Below are positions 31,685 to 38,976 of a stretch of DNA of 64,000 nucleotides, one piece after another. A program made the translations under genes and the position numbers. The stretch is taken from NCBI RefSeq assembly GCF_001411495.1, contig NZ_CP012981.1, positions 2,604,001 through 2,668,000 on the forward strand, read 5' to 3'. The notes beneath the pieces are model-generated. The model did no database searches, was not told the origin of the DNA, and was given only the letters and a program-made list of their open reading frames with translations. Positions within the stretch are counted from its first letter, which is position 1. Every line of letters starts with the position of its first letter. Source of the stretch: Burkholderia cepacia ATCC 25416. GTDB taxonomy: Bacteria > Pseudomonadota > Gammaproteobacteria > Burkholderiales > Burkholderiaceae.

Positions 31685-31732
31685 GAATGCCGCGCGGACC
31701 GAGGTATGCCGCGCGGGATAGGCTCTGTTGAA

Positions 31733-32356
31733 TCAGCGGGGCATCCACTGCGTGCCGCGCACGATCCGGCCGACTGGTTCGAGCACGAGCACCTCGGATT
31801 CCTTCTCGCTGCGCACGAGTGCGCTGCCGCGACGCTGGGCTTTCTCCAGCGATTCGTGGCGTTGCGGCTTGCAGTTGCGGCCGACCGTGACGAACAGCGG
31901 CGCGCGTGTGCCGACCGGGCCGAGCGTCAGCTCGTCGATGCGGGCCTCGAGAGCCGCGGCGTTCGCTCGCCAGGTGTCGGCTTTCTGCTGCGCGGCGTCG
32001 CGCTCGGCCGCGAGGCGTTCGACGTCGGCGCGCAGGTCCGCGATGACCCGTGCAACGTCGATGACGCCTGCGTTCGGGTCCAGCGACTTATCGATCAGGC
32101 CGACCGATGCCAGCGCCGGCGCGGCTGCGGCCGGCGGCGTGTCGCCAGGCGGCGGGGGCGCCTTCACTGCGCGCGCGAGCCAGTACACGTACTCGTTGCC
32201 GCCGCCCGCGCGCTTCTCACGCTCGACCAGCCCATCGCCAAGCATGCGGTTCAACTCCTTCGTCACGTCGAGCTGCGGAAGCCCGGTTCCGGTCGCCACG
32301 GCCTTCGCCGTGGCTTCCGACGTATCAGCGAGATACCGCTCGATGTCCTCTCTCAC
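31733..32356 (-). CDS. Winged-helix plus coiled-coil early phage protein
   Basis: Residues 1-65 of this 207-residue protein look like a winged helix (DIERYLADTSEATAKAVATG, VTKELNRMLGDGLVERE, GNEYVYWL). A Pro/Ala linker, a coiled coil around 105-145 (ADLRADVERLAAERDAAQQK) and a C-terminal beta part follow. It may bind DNA or regulate the early operon. It overlaps the SbcC-like gene by ATGA. The exact family is not recognised. Confidence 0.7.
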   Translation of the reverse strand: MREDIERYLADTSEATAKAVATGTGLPQLDVTKELNRMLGDGLVEREKRAGGGNEYVYWLARAVKAPPPPGDTPPAAAAPALASVGLIDKSLDPNAGVIDVARVIADLRADVERLAAERDAAQQKADTWRANAAALEARIDELTLGPVGTRAPLFVTVGRNCKPQRHESLEKAQRRGSALVRSEKESEVLVLEPVGRIVRGTQWMPR

Positions 32357-34119
32357 GCTGCCTCCCGTACGGCGCTTGGCGCGGTGGCGCTGACCCGTCC
32401 ATCCTCGACCCAGAACGCCTCGATGCCTTCGGGTAGCCCAGTGGGTGGCGTTTTCAGGCTCATGAACACGAGCGCCATGTCGACCTGGTCGGTGTATGCG
32501 AGGTCGTCGAGCCAGTACAGCAGCCGGTCACGCTCCGGCCCGACCAGCACATCGGCGCGATCAAGGACGAGCAGTTTCAGGCCCGAGAAGTGGCTGATCG
32601 CTGCGGCGATGTGCGCGTCGGCGCGCCAGCGTTCCGATTCCGACAGTAAGGCGTACGCACGACCGTTCGCGAGGATCTCCATTTCCGGCGTGATCGTGAC
32701 GTCGGCCCATTCAGACAGCTCGGCGAGCGCGGTCAAGCGCTCATTCATCGGGGTCAGCGCTTCGCGCAGTAGGTCGGCCGGAATTCCGTTCGGCGCCAGC
32801 GCGTCGGCGATTGCTTCCCAGACGGCCACGTCCTGATACAGCGCGAAAGCCTTACCCGTGATCTCGATTGCGGCGGCGGCGCGGCGCTCGGCGTCGCATG
32901 CGGCCGCGATGTCCGTATCGAGCTGCGTGCGGCGTTGCATCAGCGCGCCGAGCTCGCGGCGCGCCGCGTCGATCGCCTCGCCCGATGAGTCGCCAGCGCC
33001 GGCAGTCGCTTCGTTCTCCAGGTCCTTCAGCTGCTTCGCCGCCGCGTCAGCGGCTTCAAGTTCCGCGCGGCGATTGCGGGCGGCGTTCTGCAGCACCGTG
33101 AGGCTGCGCTCGTACTCGGGCAGTTTCGCGATCGCTTCATCATCGCGCGCGCCGGCTGCGGCGGCGGCCGTGAGCGCGCCATGCAGGAAACGCAGCAGCG
33201 CGCCGCATTCCGGGCAGCTGCATTCCGTGCCGGCCGGCACGGCGCCGGCGCGCACGCGCATTGCATCGACCTGCGGCTGGAACTCCGCGAGCTGGTCGTC
33301 GGCCAGCTGAGCCAGCTCGGCGGCTTTCGCGTAGCCGGATGCCTTGTCGCGCAGCGCGGCGATTTTCGAAGCGCGGGCGCGCGCGGCGGCTTCGCCGGCC
33401 TCGGCCGCGCCGATCTGGCGCTGCAGCTCGCCGACGTCGCCGTCGAGCGACGCGCGCTCGCCTTCGAGCTTGCGCAGCGCCGCCGTGTCGAAGTTGACCG
33501 GTGCCGGTCGCCAATCCGCGGCCTTCTGGCTGCCGTACGTTTCACCGGTCGTCGCACGCCATGCCTGCTTCGCGCCGCGCGCGCGATCCGCCGCTTCCTT
33601 CTGCGCGGCCTCGAAACCGGCGCGCAGCATCGGCGTGATCGCCTCGAGCTGGGCGTCGACGGCGAGCCTGATCACGCGGGCCGGAGACGTCAGCTTGTCG
33701 ACCAGCCGCGAGCGAATTTCCTGGGCACCGATCTTCACGCCCATCAATTCATACAGGAACGCGCGGCGCGCAGCGGCGTCGAGCTGCGCGAAGCGCTGCG
33801 CGTCGAGCACCAGCGGAAGGCGCGGATCTTCGGCGAGCTCGCGCTTCAGCTTACCCGACGGCAGCATGACGCTGTTCGCCTGCTCGCCGCACGCGACGAC
33901 GATCTGACCAGCGTCCGAGCCTTCGGTGACGAGCGAGCCGTATTCCTTCTTCAGCGCGACGCGCACGGTGTCCCCGGTGAGCGCCATACGCACGGCTTCC
34001 TGCAGGCTGCTCTTGCCGGCGCCGTTCGGGCCGGCGAAGAGTGCGACGGGTTTCGACAGCCGCAGGTCCGCGGCGTGGATCCCGAGCACTTTCGAGACGT
34101 AGATGTCGGTGATCTTCAT
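32353..34119 (-). CDS. SbcC/RecF-like AAA ATPase with a zinc-hook-like motif
   Basis: This 588-residue protein has Walker A GPNGAGKSS at 30-38, a long coiled coil broken near 298-304 by CSCPECG (like a Rad50/SbcC zinc hook), a signature-like LSESERWRADAHIAAAI and a Walker B-like LKLLVLDRADVL, where DE is replaced by DRAD. It probably works with the neighbouring nuclease and RecT in phage recombination or DNA-end processing. It is far shorter than cellular SbcC, as usual in phages. Confidence 0.87.
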   Translation of the reverse strand: MKITDIYVSKVLGIHAADLRLSKPVALFAGPNGAGKSSLQEAVRMALTGDTVRVALKKEYGSLVTEGSDAGQIVVACGEQANSVMLPSGKLKRELAEDPRLPLVLDAQRFAQLDAAARRAFLYELMGVKIGAQEIRSRLVDKLTSPARVIRLAVDAQLEAITPMLRAGFEAAQKEAADRARGAKQAWRATTGETYGSQKAADWRPAPVNFDTAALRKLEGERASLDGDVGELQRQIGAAEAGEAAARARASKIAALRDKASGYAKAAELAQLADDQLAEFQPQVDAMRVRAGAVPAGTECSCPECGALLRFLHGALTAAAAAGARDDEAIAKLPEYERSLTVLQNAARNRRAELEAADAAAKQLKDLENEATAGAGDSSGEAIDAARRELGALMQRRTQLDTDIAAACDAERRAAAAIEITGKAFALYQDVAVWEAIADALAPNGIPADLLREALTPMNERLTALAELSEWADVTITPEMEILANGRAYALLSESERWRADAHIAAAISHFSGLKLLVLDRADVLVGPERDRLLYWLDDLAYTDQVDMALVFMSLKTPPTGLPEGIEAFWVEDGRVSATAPSAVREAA

Positions 34120-34131
34120 GGGAGGTTCCGG

Positions 34132-35190
34132 TTAGTCGGCGCTGATCGGCCCGCGTGCGCGGCGCGGCGCACCGGCTCGCGGCTGTTGCTGAGCCTGTTC
34201 GGCAGCCGCGGTGATGGCACGCATGCGCGCCGATGCCGCCGCGTTCAGGTCCGCCTTCGCGGCCTCGTCCGGCACACCGGCGATCGCGCTGCGCGCGAGG
34301 TCGAGGTCCTCGGCAGTCGCCGCGGACTCGATGTCCTCGCGAATGCCGCGCACCAGGCCGTCGACGTCGAACTCAAACCCGCCTTGGCTCTGGCCGGCCT
34401 CGCCGCGAGGCTCGTCCTGGTCGTCGACCCGATCGGCTCGGGTAGCTGCCGGTGGCGCGTCGGCCGCGCGCGAGTCCGTCGCGGGACCGGTCTGCGCCGG
34501 CTCGGCGCCGCGCGGTACTTCCTCCGCAGGTTGCGCGCGGCCGTTGCGCAGCTCTTCGAGCGTACTAGTCACTGCAACCGAGCCGTCGGCTCGCACTTCG
34601 ACGGTATCGATCAGTTCTTCCTGTGACGAAAGTCCCATGCTGATCTCGGGGGCGTAGGCCCGCTGCCAGAACGCGGCCGAGCGATACACGAACATCTGGT
34701 CGGGCATCGTGAGCCACTTACTGCCGCTCTTCTTGTTCCAGCCTTCAGCCTTGACCATCTTCCAGTCGATCCAGGTGCCGTTCAGGCGCTCGCCAGTCGA
34801 CTTCTCGATCGTCCATGCCCGACAGCCGAAGTCGTCACTGCCTTCGGTGCCGCGCCATTCGTAGCGCAGCGTCTCGAACCGGCCGCATGTGTTCACGCTG
34901 GCGATCAGGAACTTGCTCGACCAGCCGGGGTTGCCGTGGACGATGTATAGGTTCTGCATGACCATCAGCTCGTCGGCGCCGAGGCGGCGCGCGAGATTCA
35001 GCGCGATCATGCAGTTCGCGACGTTGTTCTGGTAGTGAGCGGGGACCAGCGACGAAGACGCGAAAGCCTTGGCGACGCGCTGCAACAGCTCGAAGCCTTG
35101 AAGATCGAAGAAGCCCGCGCGAACAGGCGGCAGCGATGCCTCGCGCGGCGCGGGATTGCGGATAGCTTCCAGGGTGGTAGGCGTGGACAT
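34132..35190 (-). CDS. RecT-family single-strand annealing recombinase
   Basis: This 352-residue protein starts at ATG 35190. The N-terminal 230 residues (SSLVPAHYQNNVANCMIAL, ARRLGADELMVMQNLYIV, QMFVYRSAAFWQRAYAPEIS) match phage RecT/Bet-type annealases that pair resected strands. The C-terminal third is disordered, acidic and Ala/Pro-rich, ending RRARGPISAD. It lies between the nuclease and the ATPase, completing a recombination module. An extension upstream of 35190 overlaps the nuclease gene and is rejected. Confidence 0.85.
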   Translation of the reverse strand: MSTPTTLEAIRNPAPREASLPPVRAGFFDLQGFELLQRVAKAFASSSLVPAHYQNNVANCMIALNLARRLGADELMVMQNLYIVHGNPGWSSKFLIASVNTCGRFETLRYEWRGTEGSDDFGCRAWTIEKSTGERLNGTWIDWKMVKAEGWNKKSGSKWLTMPDQMFVYRSAAFWQRAYAPEISMGLSSQEELIDTVEVRADGSVAVTSTLEELRNGRAQPAEEVPRGAEPAQTGPATDSRAADAPPAATRADRVDDQDEPRGEAGQSQGGFEFDVDGLVRGIREDIESAATAEDLDLARSAIAGVPDEAAKADLNAAASARMRAITAAAEQAQQQPRAGAPRRARGPISAD

Positions 35191-35204
35191 GGAGATCTCG
35201 CGGG

Positions 35205-36014
35205 TTAATCGTGGAACTGGCAGGTGCCGTGGCGCGGGCAGTACTTCTTGTCGCACAGCAGCGATTTCGGGTTAGGGTAGAAGCGGCCGGACCGGAACAT
35301 GTCCGCGGCGAACTGGATCAGCCCCGGCGTTTCCTCGGTGCCGACCATCACGCGCTTCGAGTTCGCGATCGGCGCGGTCGCGACTTCTGGCGTGCCCTTC
35401 GTTTTCAGGCCGATGATCTCGGCGGTGTCGCCGATTTCCTCGCCGGTCGTGTGCTCGTACAGCAGCTCGTATGTGCCGATCTGCGGGCCGTGCCCCTTCG
35501 TGACGGCCGCGCCTTTCTGGACTGCGGACGATCCGCTCTTCAGGTCCGCGATGCCGACGCCGGCCGCCGAGCGGCGCACGCGCGCGCGATCCATCGTGCC
35601 TGTCAGGCGCACGATGACGCCGCCGCCGCAGTCGATTTCGAGCGGCTTCGTTTCCATCTCGACCGCGACGAAGTTGTAGCGCGGCGCGACCTCGAGGCAG
35701 TACTTCGTGGTCAGCGACAGGCCGATGCGTTCCGCGTCGGACATGCTCAGGTCGTCGCGCTCCGGATCGAACTCGTTCTCGGGGTCGCGCAGCTTGTCGA
35801 CGAACGCGCCGGCCGCATCGTCGACGGTCAAGCCCGAGCCATCGAGCCGCGCCTGGTCGAACACGGCCGTGCCAGCGTGAATCGCGGTGCCGAGCGCGGC
35901 ACGCAGGCCGACCACGTTGCGCATATTCAGGAGGTGGATGCCCTCCCAGCGGTATGCGCAGTCGAAGAGTGCGCCCCAGCTGGACGCGCGGACGGTGTAG
36001 ACGGATGGGTTCAT
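35205..36014 (-). CDS. PD-(D/E)XK exonuclease with Cys cluster (Cas4/RecB-like)
   Basis: The nuclease core of this 269-residue protein shows GTMDRARVRR and then GIADLKSGSS with D-x-K near 156-158, followed by GPQIGTYELLYE. Cys19 (LFDCAYRW) and Cys254, Cys259 and Cys265 (LLCDKKYCPRHGTCQF) form the one-plus-three arrangement that binds an Fe-S cluster in Cas4 and AddB-type nucleases. It would supply 3' tails to the RecT protein encoded next. The ATG at 36014 overlaps the upstream stop (TGATG). Confidence 0.85.
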   Translation of the reverse strand: MNPSVYTVRASSWGALFDCAYRWEGIHLLNMRNVVGLRAALGTAIHAGTAVFDQARLDGSGLTVDDAAGAFVDKLRDPENEFDPERDDLSMSDAERIGLSLTTKYCLEVAPRYNFVAVEMETKPLEIDCGGGVIVRLTGTMDRARVRRSAAGVGIADLKSGSSAVQKGAAVTKGHGPQIGTYELLYEHTTGEEIGDTAEIIGLKTKGTPEVATAPIANSKRVMVGTEETPGLIQFAADMFRSGRFYPNPKSLLCDKKYCPRHGTCQFHD

Positions 36015-36178
36015 CAGGTTCTCACGAGGTTGGCGACGGCGCTGGTGCCATCGGCATTGAGGGCGGCGACGGCATACATGCACGCGGCGGCGATCAAGCT
36101 CGCGACGATGTAGCTGACGACTGGACTGCGCGCGTGGATGCGTTCGAGCAGCGCGCCGAGGAAATCGAAGGGAGTCAT
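36014..36178 (-). CDS. Small single-pass membrane protein
   Basis: This 54-residue protein has a cytoplasmic-looking N-terminus (TPFDFLGALLERIHAR) and one hydrophobic helix (VVSYIVASLIAAACMYAVAA). It overlaps its neighbours at both ends, so it is firmly in the leftward early operon. The function is unknown; small early membrane proteins in phages often serve superinfection exclusion. Confidence 0.6.
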   Translation of the reverse strand: MTPFDFLGALLERIHARSPVVSYIVASLIAAACMYAVAALNADGTSAVANLVRT

Positions 36179-36357
36179 CCGAGGCTCCGCAGGTAGGGGC
36201 CGGCGACCAGCGAGCCGTACCAGAGGGCCGCGATCGCGACGCCGTAGGCGGCCATCCATGCGCCGGCCTCGGCAGCGCGGCGCAGGCGCGGCGCGCGCGC
36301 GGCGACGCGCAGTAGCGCGTTGTCGGTCGGCGCACGAGGAAGCGTGAGCGTGCGCAT
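36175..36357 (-). CDS. Small membrane protein
   Basis: This 60-residue protein starts at ATG 36357 (TGATG with the upstream stop; a GTG one codon earlier is possible). A basic N-terminal half (LLRVAARAPRLRRAAEAG) precedes a hydrophobic helix (WMAAYGVAIAALWYGSLVAG). It overlaps the next gene by ATGA. No family is recognised. Confidence 0.6.
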   Translation of the reverse strand: MRTLTLPRAPTDNALLRVAARAPRLRRAAEAGAWMAAYGVAIAALWYGSLVAGPYLRSLG

Positions 36358-36686
36358 CACAGACCCTCTCCGCAGACGCGCACGTGCCGCACGGGGTCAG
36401 CGACCGGGACAGGTGCCGAGTAACCGGCCTTGCCGAGCGCGGCGTCGACGACGGCACGGATGCCGGACGTGAGCACCGTTTTTGAGGCGACGAGTCGCAG
36501 CGCCGTGACGATGTCAGGCGCCGCTGCGATCAGCTGCGCGCGCGCCTCAGATTGTTCGCCCGTGCCGAGCACGATGCAGATTCGTTCGTCTTCGCCGAGC
36601 ACGACGATGCAGTTGCCGTCGTAGTCGAGGTAATCGCCGGGTTCGCACGCTTCCCACGGCCCTTGCGGATGGTTGGTCTGTCCCAT
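36357..36686 (-). CDS. Unknown small early phage protein
   Basis: This 109-residue protein starts at ATG 36686 after CGAGAGACCAC. It opens QTNHPQGPWEACEPGDYLDY, continues NCIVVLGEDERICIVLG and then QSEARAQLIAAAPDIVTALR. The last segment is widespread in small phage early proteins of unknown role. A longer frame upstream of 36686 is a shadow of other genes. Confidence 0.65.
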   Translation of the reverse strand: MGQTNHPQGPWEACEPGDYLDYDGNCIVVLGEDERICIVLGTGEQSEARAQLIAAAPDIVTALRLVASKTVLTSGIRAVVDAALGKAGYSAPVPVADPVRHVRVCGEGL

Positions 36687-36711
36687 GTGGTCTCTCGGTG
36701 TGGTGTGCGGC

Positions 36712-36819
36712 TCAGCCGCGGTGGTGGTCGTCTCGGCCCTTGTCCTTGATCGCGATGGCGATTTCGACGACGAGCCAGAAAGCGAGCAGCGCGAGCGCGC
36801 CGATAACGAAGCGGGCCAT
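36712..36819 (-). CDS. Tiny membrane protein (35 aa)
   Basis: The ORF runs from ATG 36819 to TGA 36714-36712 and encodes 35 residues: a hydrophobic helix (FVIGALALLAFWLVVEIAIA) and a charged tail (KDKGRDDHHRG). It starts one base after the previous stop, consistent with coupled translation. It is supported by position and topology only. Confidence 0.5.
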   Translation of the reverse strand: MARFVIGALALLAFWLVVEIAIAIKDKGRDDHHRG

Positions 36820-36820
36820 G

Positions 36821-37246
36821 TCAGATCCCGCTCAAGAGGCGCAGGCCGGCCGCGCCGTGGTCTGCGCAGTGGCTGACGCCAGCGTTGCCGGGACCGAGTT
36901 CCGCGCCGCATGCTGAGCAGGTCGTCTGCGCGAAGCGCGGTGCGGCGGCGGCGAGGTCGGCGGCGGCGATACGACGCGCGATCTCGGCGGCGCGCGCGGC
37001 GACGAGGATGCCCCAGACCGTGTACACGTCCTCGATGCGGCCGCGTGCCAGCGCAGCGTCGATCACCGCGCAGTCGGTCGTCGAGATCTCGAGCCTGTCG
37101 AATGTGACGCCGTCGGCGATTTCTTCGTTGCGCTCGTCGCGCGCCAGCGCCGCATCGTCGGCCGCCGCTTGTTGTCGATCGGCGCTCGCATCCTTCCGTG
37201 CCGGGAGGGTGCGGACGCTTCCGCCCGTGGAGTTGTTCAGATGCAT
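36821..37246 (-). CDS. Unknown early protein with zinc-ribbon-like C-terminus
   Basis: This 141-residue protein starts at ATG 37246 because GGAGGGTGCG lies just before it; the ATG 12 bases earlier has no such site. The middle is Ala-rich and helical (DAALARGRIEDVYTVWGILV). The end has TTCSACGAELGPGNAGVSHCADHG, split as CSACGAELG and HCADHG, a likely zinc site. It lies between DGR target 3 and the small membrane genes. Confidence 0.6.
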   Translation of the reverse strand: MHLNNSTGGSVRTLPARKDASADRQQAAADDAALARDERNEEIADGVTFDRLEISTTDCAVIDAALARGRIEDVYTVWGILVAARAAEIARRIAAADLAAAAPRFAQTTCSACGAELGPGNAGVSHCADHGAAGLRLLSGI

Positions 37247-37279
37247 CGCACCCTCCATGCAGTTGAAATGGACGAAGGG

Positions 37280-37660
37280 TTAAATCGACAATCTGCGGAC
37301 GGCTCGGGCGCGCAACTCGTCGTCCTGGCGGTAGCCGTCCTGGTAGCCAAGGTCGAAGTACTGGCACCACGCCCAGCCGGCGTAGCCCGGGTCCGTGTCG
37401 GGTTGGTTCGACCAGTAGGCGTCCGGCTCGAACTCGCCGCGATGGTTTTCCAGCAGGAAGAGCATCTCGATGCGCGTCGGCAGGTCGCCGCCGATCGACT
37501 TCGCCCACTCCATCTGCGCCTGCCAGCTGGCGTCGTCGTTGTCGCCCGGAAGGAGCACGACGTGATTCTGTTCGCCGGCCGTGTTGGTGACGATGCCGAC
37601 GTAGATCTCGCCCTCGGCGAGCTGCGGAACGGAAACAGCGGTGGGGGTGGGCGCGTTCAT
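37280..37660 (-). CDS. DGR target protein 3, DUF1566/C-type-lectin-like (remote)
   Basis: This 126-residue protein is a close paralogue of target 2: LAEGEIYVGIVTNTAGEQNH, VVLLPGDNDDASWQAQMEWA, GGDLPTRIEMLFLLENH and DAYWSNQPDTDPGYAGWAWC, ending DELRARAVRRLSI. TCTGGAGTTTCT supplies the Shine-Dalgarno. It is the first gene downstream of the left operators, about 6 kb upstream of the DGR cassette in the same direction. It has no secretion signal. Its variable repeat proves that the DGR reaches this gene too. Confidence 0.92.
   Translation of the reverse strand: MNAPTPTAVSVPQLAEGEIYVGIVTNTAGEQNHVVLLPGDNDDASWQAQMEWAKSIGGDLPTRIEMLFLLENHRGEFEPDAYWSNQPDTDPGYAGWAWCQYFDLGYQDGYRQDDELRARAVRRLSI
37291..37380 (-). 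repeat. DGR variable repeat 3
   Basis: The 90 bp align without gaps to TR, with 13 substitutions, all at TR adenines (for example AAT to CTT and AAC to GAC, TAC or GGC). The sequence 3' of it up to the stop and beyond matches that after VR2 (TGTCGATTTAACCCTTC). Confidence 0.95.
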
Positions 37661-38051
37661 AGAAACTCCAGAAAGGAAGAACTACTAAGTAAATTGAAGT
37701 GTGAAACGGCAAACGGTGCTTGCTGCTGCAGCTCTCACCGGTGGCGCCTCGAAGAACGAACCGCCGCCGGTCAGAACTGCTTTCACTCGCGCGCCCGGCT
37801 ACTCCCGGCCGTGCCGGCTCCGGGCCGCGCGAGGTTGTGTGCCGATTACCACGCCATCGGTCACGTGTTGCTGGCTGTCTTGCATCAGGCTCACTCGGCG
37901 CACAGCGGTCTTCCGCTAAGTCCGTCCTGACTCACGACGCTGATCGCGCCGGCCGGTTGCTCCGCAGAAGCGGTCCCGGCTTACCTTCGATTGTTAGAGA
38001 GCGATCCGCCTGGGCGGTGGCGCAGCGCGTTGTGTGCTGCGTTGGGAAGGA
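37661..38051 (-). other. Untranslated leader of the leftward early operon
   Basis: About 390 bases between the left operators and DGR target 3 hold no leftward ORF of convincing composition. The stretch is GC-rich with several inverted segments (for example CCGGCCGTGCCGGCTCCGG near 37807). In lambda the equivalent place carries an antitermination gene and nut site; I see neither with confidence. Confidence 0.4.
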
Positions 38052-38095
38052 CTTTAGCGAAACGCGAAAGTTGTGTCTATAGCGAAACGCGAAAG
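38052..38095. promoter_or_regulatory. Left operators (two sites) and early leftward promoter
   Basis: Two 19-bp sites, CTTTAGCGAAACGCGAAAG (38052-38070) and CTATAGCGAAACGCGAAAG (38077-38095), start 25 bases apart. They match the right-operator sites next to the repressor. Read leftward the region contains GCTATAGAC, a possible -10 box shared with the right promoter. This is the counterpart of lambda OL/pL. Confidence 0.85.
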
Positions 38096-38158
38096 TTTTG
38101 AGGAAAATTTGTAACAGCCTTGCTGGTTGCGGTTTTCCCGCATGTCTGCTGACGACAG

Positions 38159-38205
38159 TTGAAAGGTCGTCGAGTCTGGAGATAAACTACTGTACATGCA
38201 TACAG
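38159..38205 (+). promoter_or_regulatory. Promoter with LexA box
   Basis: TTGAAA (38159-38164), an 18-base spacer and TAAACT (38183-38188) are followed by CTGTACATGCATACAG (38190-38205). The last is a CTGT-N8-ACAG LexA box flanked by TA and TG. It covers the expected transcription start and lies 30 bases upstream of the 38236 gene. Confidence 0.8.
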
Positions 38206-38235
38206 TGTTTGTGACGGAGAAAAGCGAGGTCGGGG

Positions 38236-38526
38236 ATGAGTCGAGAGGCGAGCGGGATGAAGCTGCGGTGCAGGGCAGGCGATACGGCGAGGGTGGTGCA
38301 CTCGTCGAATGCATCCCTCATCGATAGGATTGTCACGGTCGTGCAAATGCACGAAGACGGCCGGTGGGAATGTGAGCTTATCGGCCGATCCGTGTTGGGA
38401 TGTGCGGATGACGGGGAAGGACTGATTTTGACCCGAGATTGGCTGTTCTCGGATGCGTATCTCGAGCCGCGGCTCGACGCGCGGGACGCAACGTCAGTTC
38501 CCTTTGCCGAACCGCTTCTTTGCTGA
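38236..38526 (+). CDS. SOS-controlled small protein; candidate antirepressor
   Basis: This 96-residue protein is preceded by GAGGTCGGGG and the LexA-box promoter. It has GDTARVVHSSNASLIDRIVT, MHEDGRWECELIGR and GLILTRDWLFSDAYLEP, resembling a small beta-barrel. It is convergent with the repressor gene and overlaps its 3' end by 33 bases. The repressor has no visible autocleavage domain, so this gene is a good candidate for the SOS-made antirepressor that starts induction (like Tum of phage 186). The function is inferred from context only. Confidence 0.65.
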   Translation: MSREASGMKLRCRAGDTARVVHSSNASLIDRIVTVVQMHEDGRWECELIGRSVLGCADDGEGLILTRDWLFSDAYLEPRLDARDATSVPFAEPLLC

Positions 38527-38892
38527 TTGCGCGTCGTCAGCGGACGTAGGCTGCGTCAAAACCCATCCAATGAACGATTCCACCTGCGCCCGCTGAGCTG
38601 GATTCAATTTCCCCCAGCCGGCTGGCACATCAGCAGGGATCGTGGCCGACGTTGTCACAGAATGGTCTGTATCGATCCAACCTACGGCTTTTCCGAGGTT
38701 GTCTTCAATTTTCCGGGCGGTCGCAGCGCGCATGCCCCGCGGCCGGCCGGTCTTTGAATCCTTGGCGCCGTCTCGCAAGTTCGTGAACTGGGAATGAGAC
38801 ATCCCGCAAGCTGCCGCAGCAGCTGACGGTCCTCCGTACTCGGCCTCGATAAGCCGGAGGTTGTCCCGGCGGATTTCGTCGATGTCCTTCAT
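38494..38892 (-). CDS. CI-like repressor, helix-turn-helix, no visible peptidase domain
   Basis: Residues 5-60 of this 132-residue protein form an Xre/CI-type HTH (RRDNLRLIEAEYGGPSAAAA, CGMSHSQFTNLRDGAKDSKT, ARKIEDNLGK). The remaining 70 residues (PAGWGKLNPAQRAQVESFIG) are too few for an S24 LexA-like peptidase, and no Ser/Lys dyad is seen. It lies between the left and right operator groups, diverges from the Cro-like gene and should maintain lysogeny. Confidence 0.85.
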   Translation of the reverse strand: MKDIDEIRRDNLRLIEAEYGGPSAAAAACGMSHSQFTNLRDGAKDSKTGRPRGMRAATARKIEDNLGKAVGWIDTDHSVTTSATIPADVPAGWGKLNPAQRAQVESFIGWVLTQPTSADDAQSAKKRFGKGN

Positions 38893-38902
38893 ATATGGAA
38901 TT

Positions 38903-38970
38903 CAATAGCAAAACGCTAAAGGCGTATATGCGCGAAACGCTATAGACTTTCCTTTCGCGTTTCGCTAAAG
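38903..38970. promoter_or_regulatory. Right operators (three sites) with divergent promoters
   Basis: Three 19-bp sites start at 38903 (CAATAGCAAAACGCTAAAG), 38927 (TATGCGCGAAACGCTATAG) and 38952 (CTTTCGCGTTTCGCTAAAG), spaced 24 and 25 bases. The consensus is the imperfect palindrome CTTTnGCGnnnCGCnAAAG. TATAGAC at 38941-38947 is the likely rightward -10 box inside site 2. The arrangement is that of lambda OR between cI and cro. Confidence 0.88.
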
Positions 38971-38976
38971 TTCGGC

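Noticed and set aside
30786..37660. Variable repeats as ordinary paralogue divergence or copying
   Set aside because: All differences fall at template adenines while every other position is identical, which ordinary divergence would not produce.
36687..37712. N-terminal extension of the 36357 gene to 37712
   Set aside because: It would be antisense-like across three other genes in Arg-rich low-quality sequence; ATG 36686 has a ribosome-binding site.
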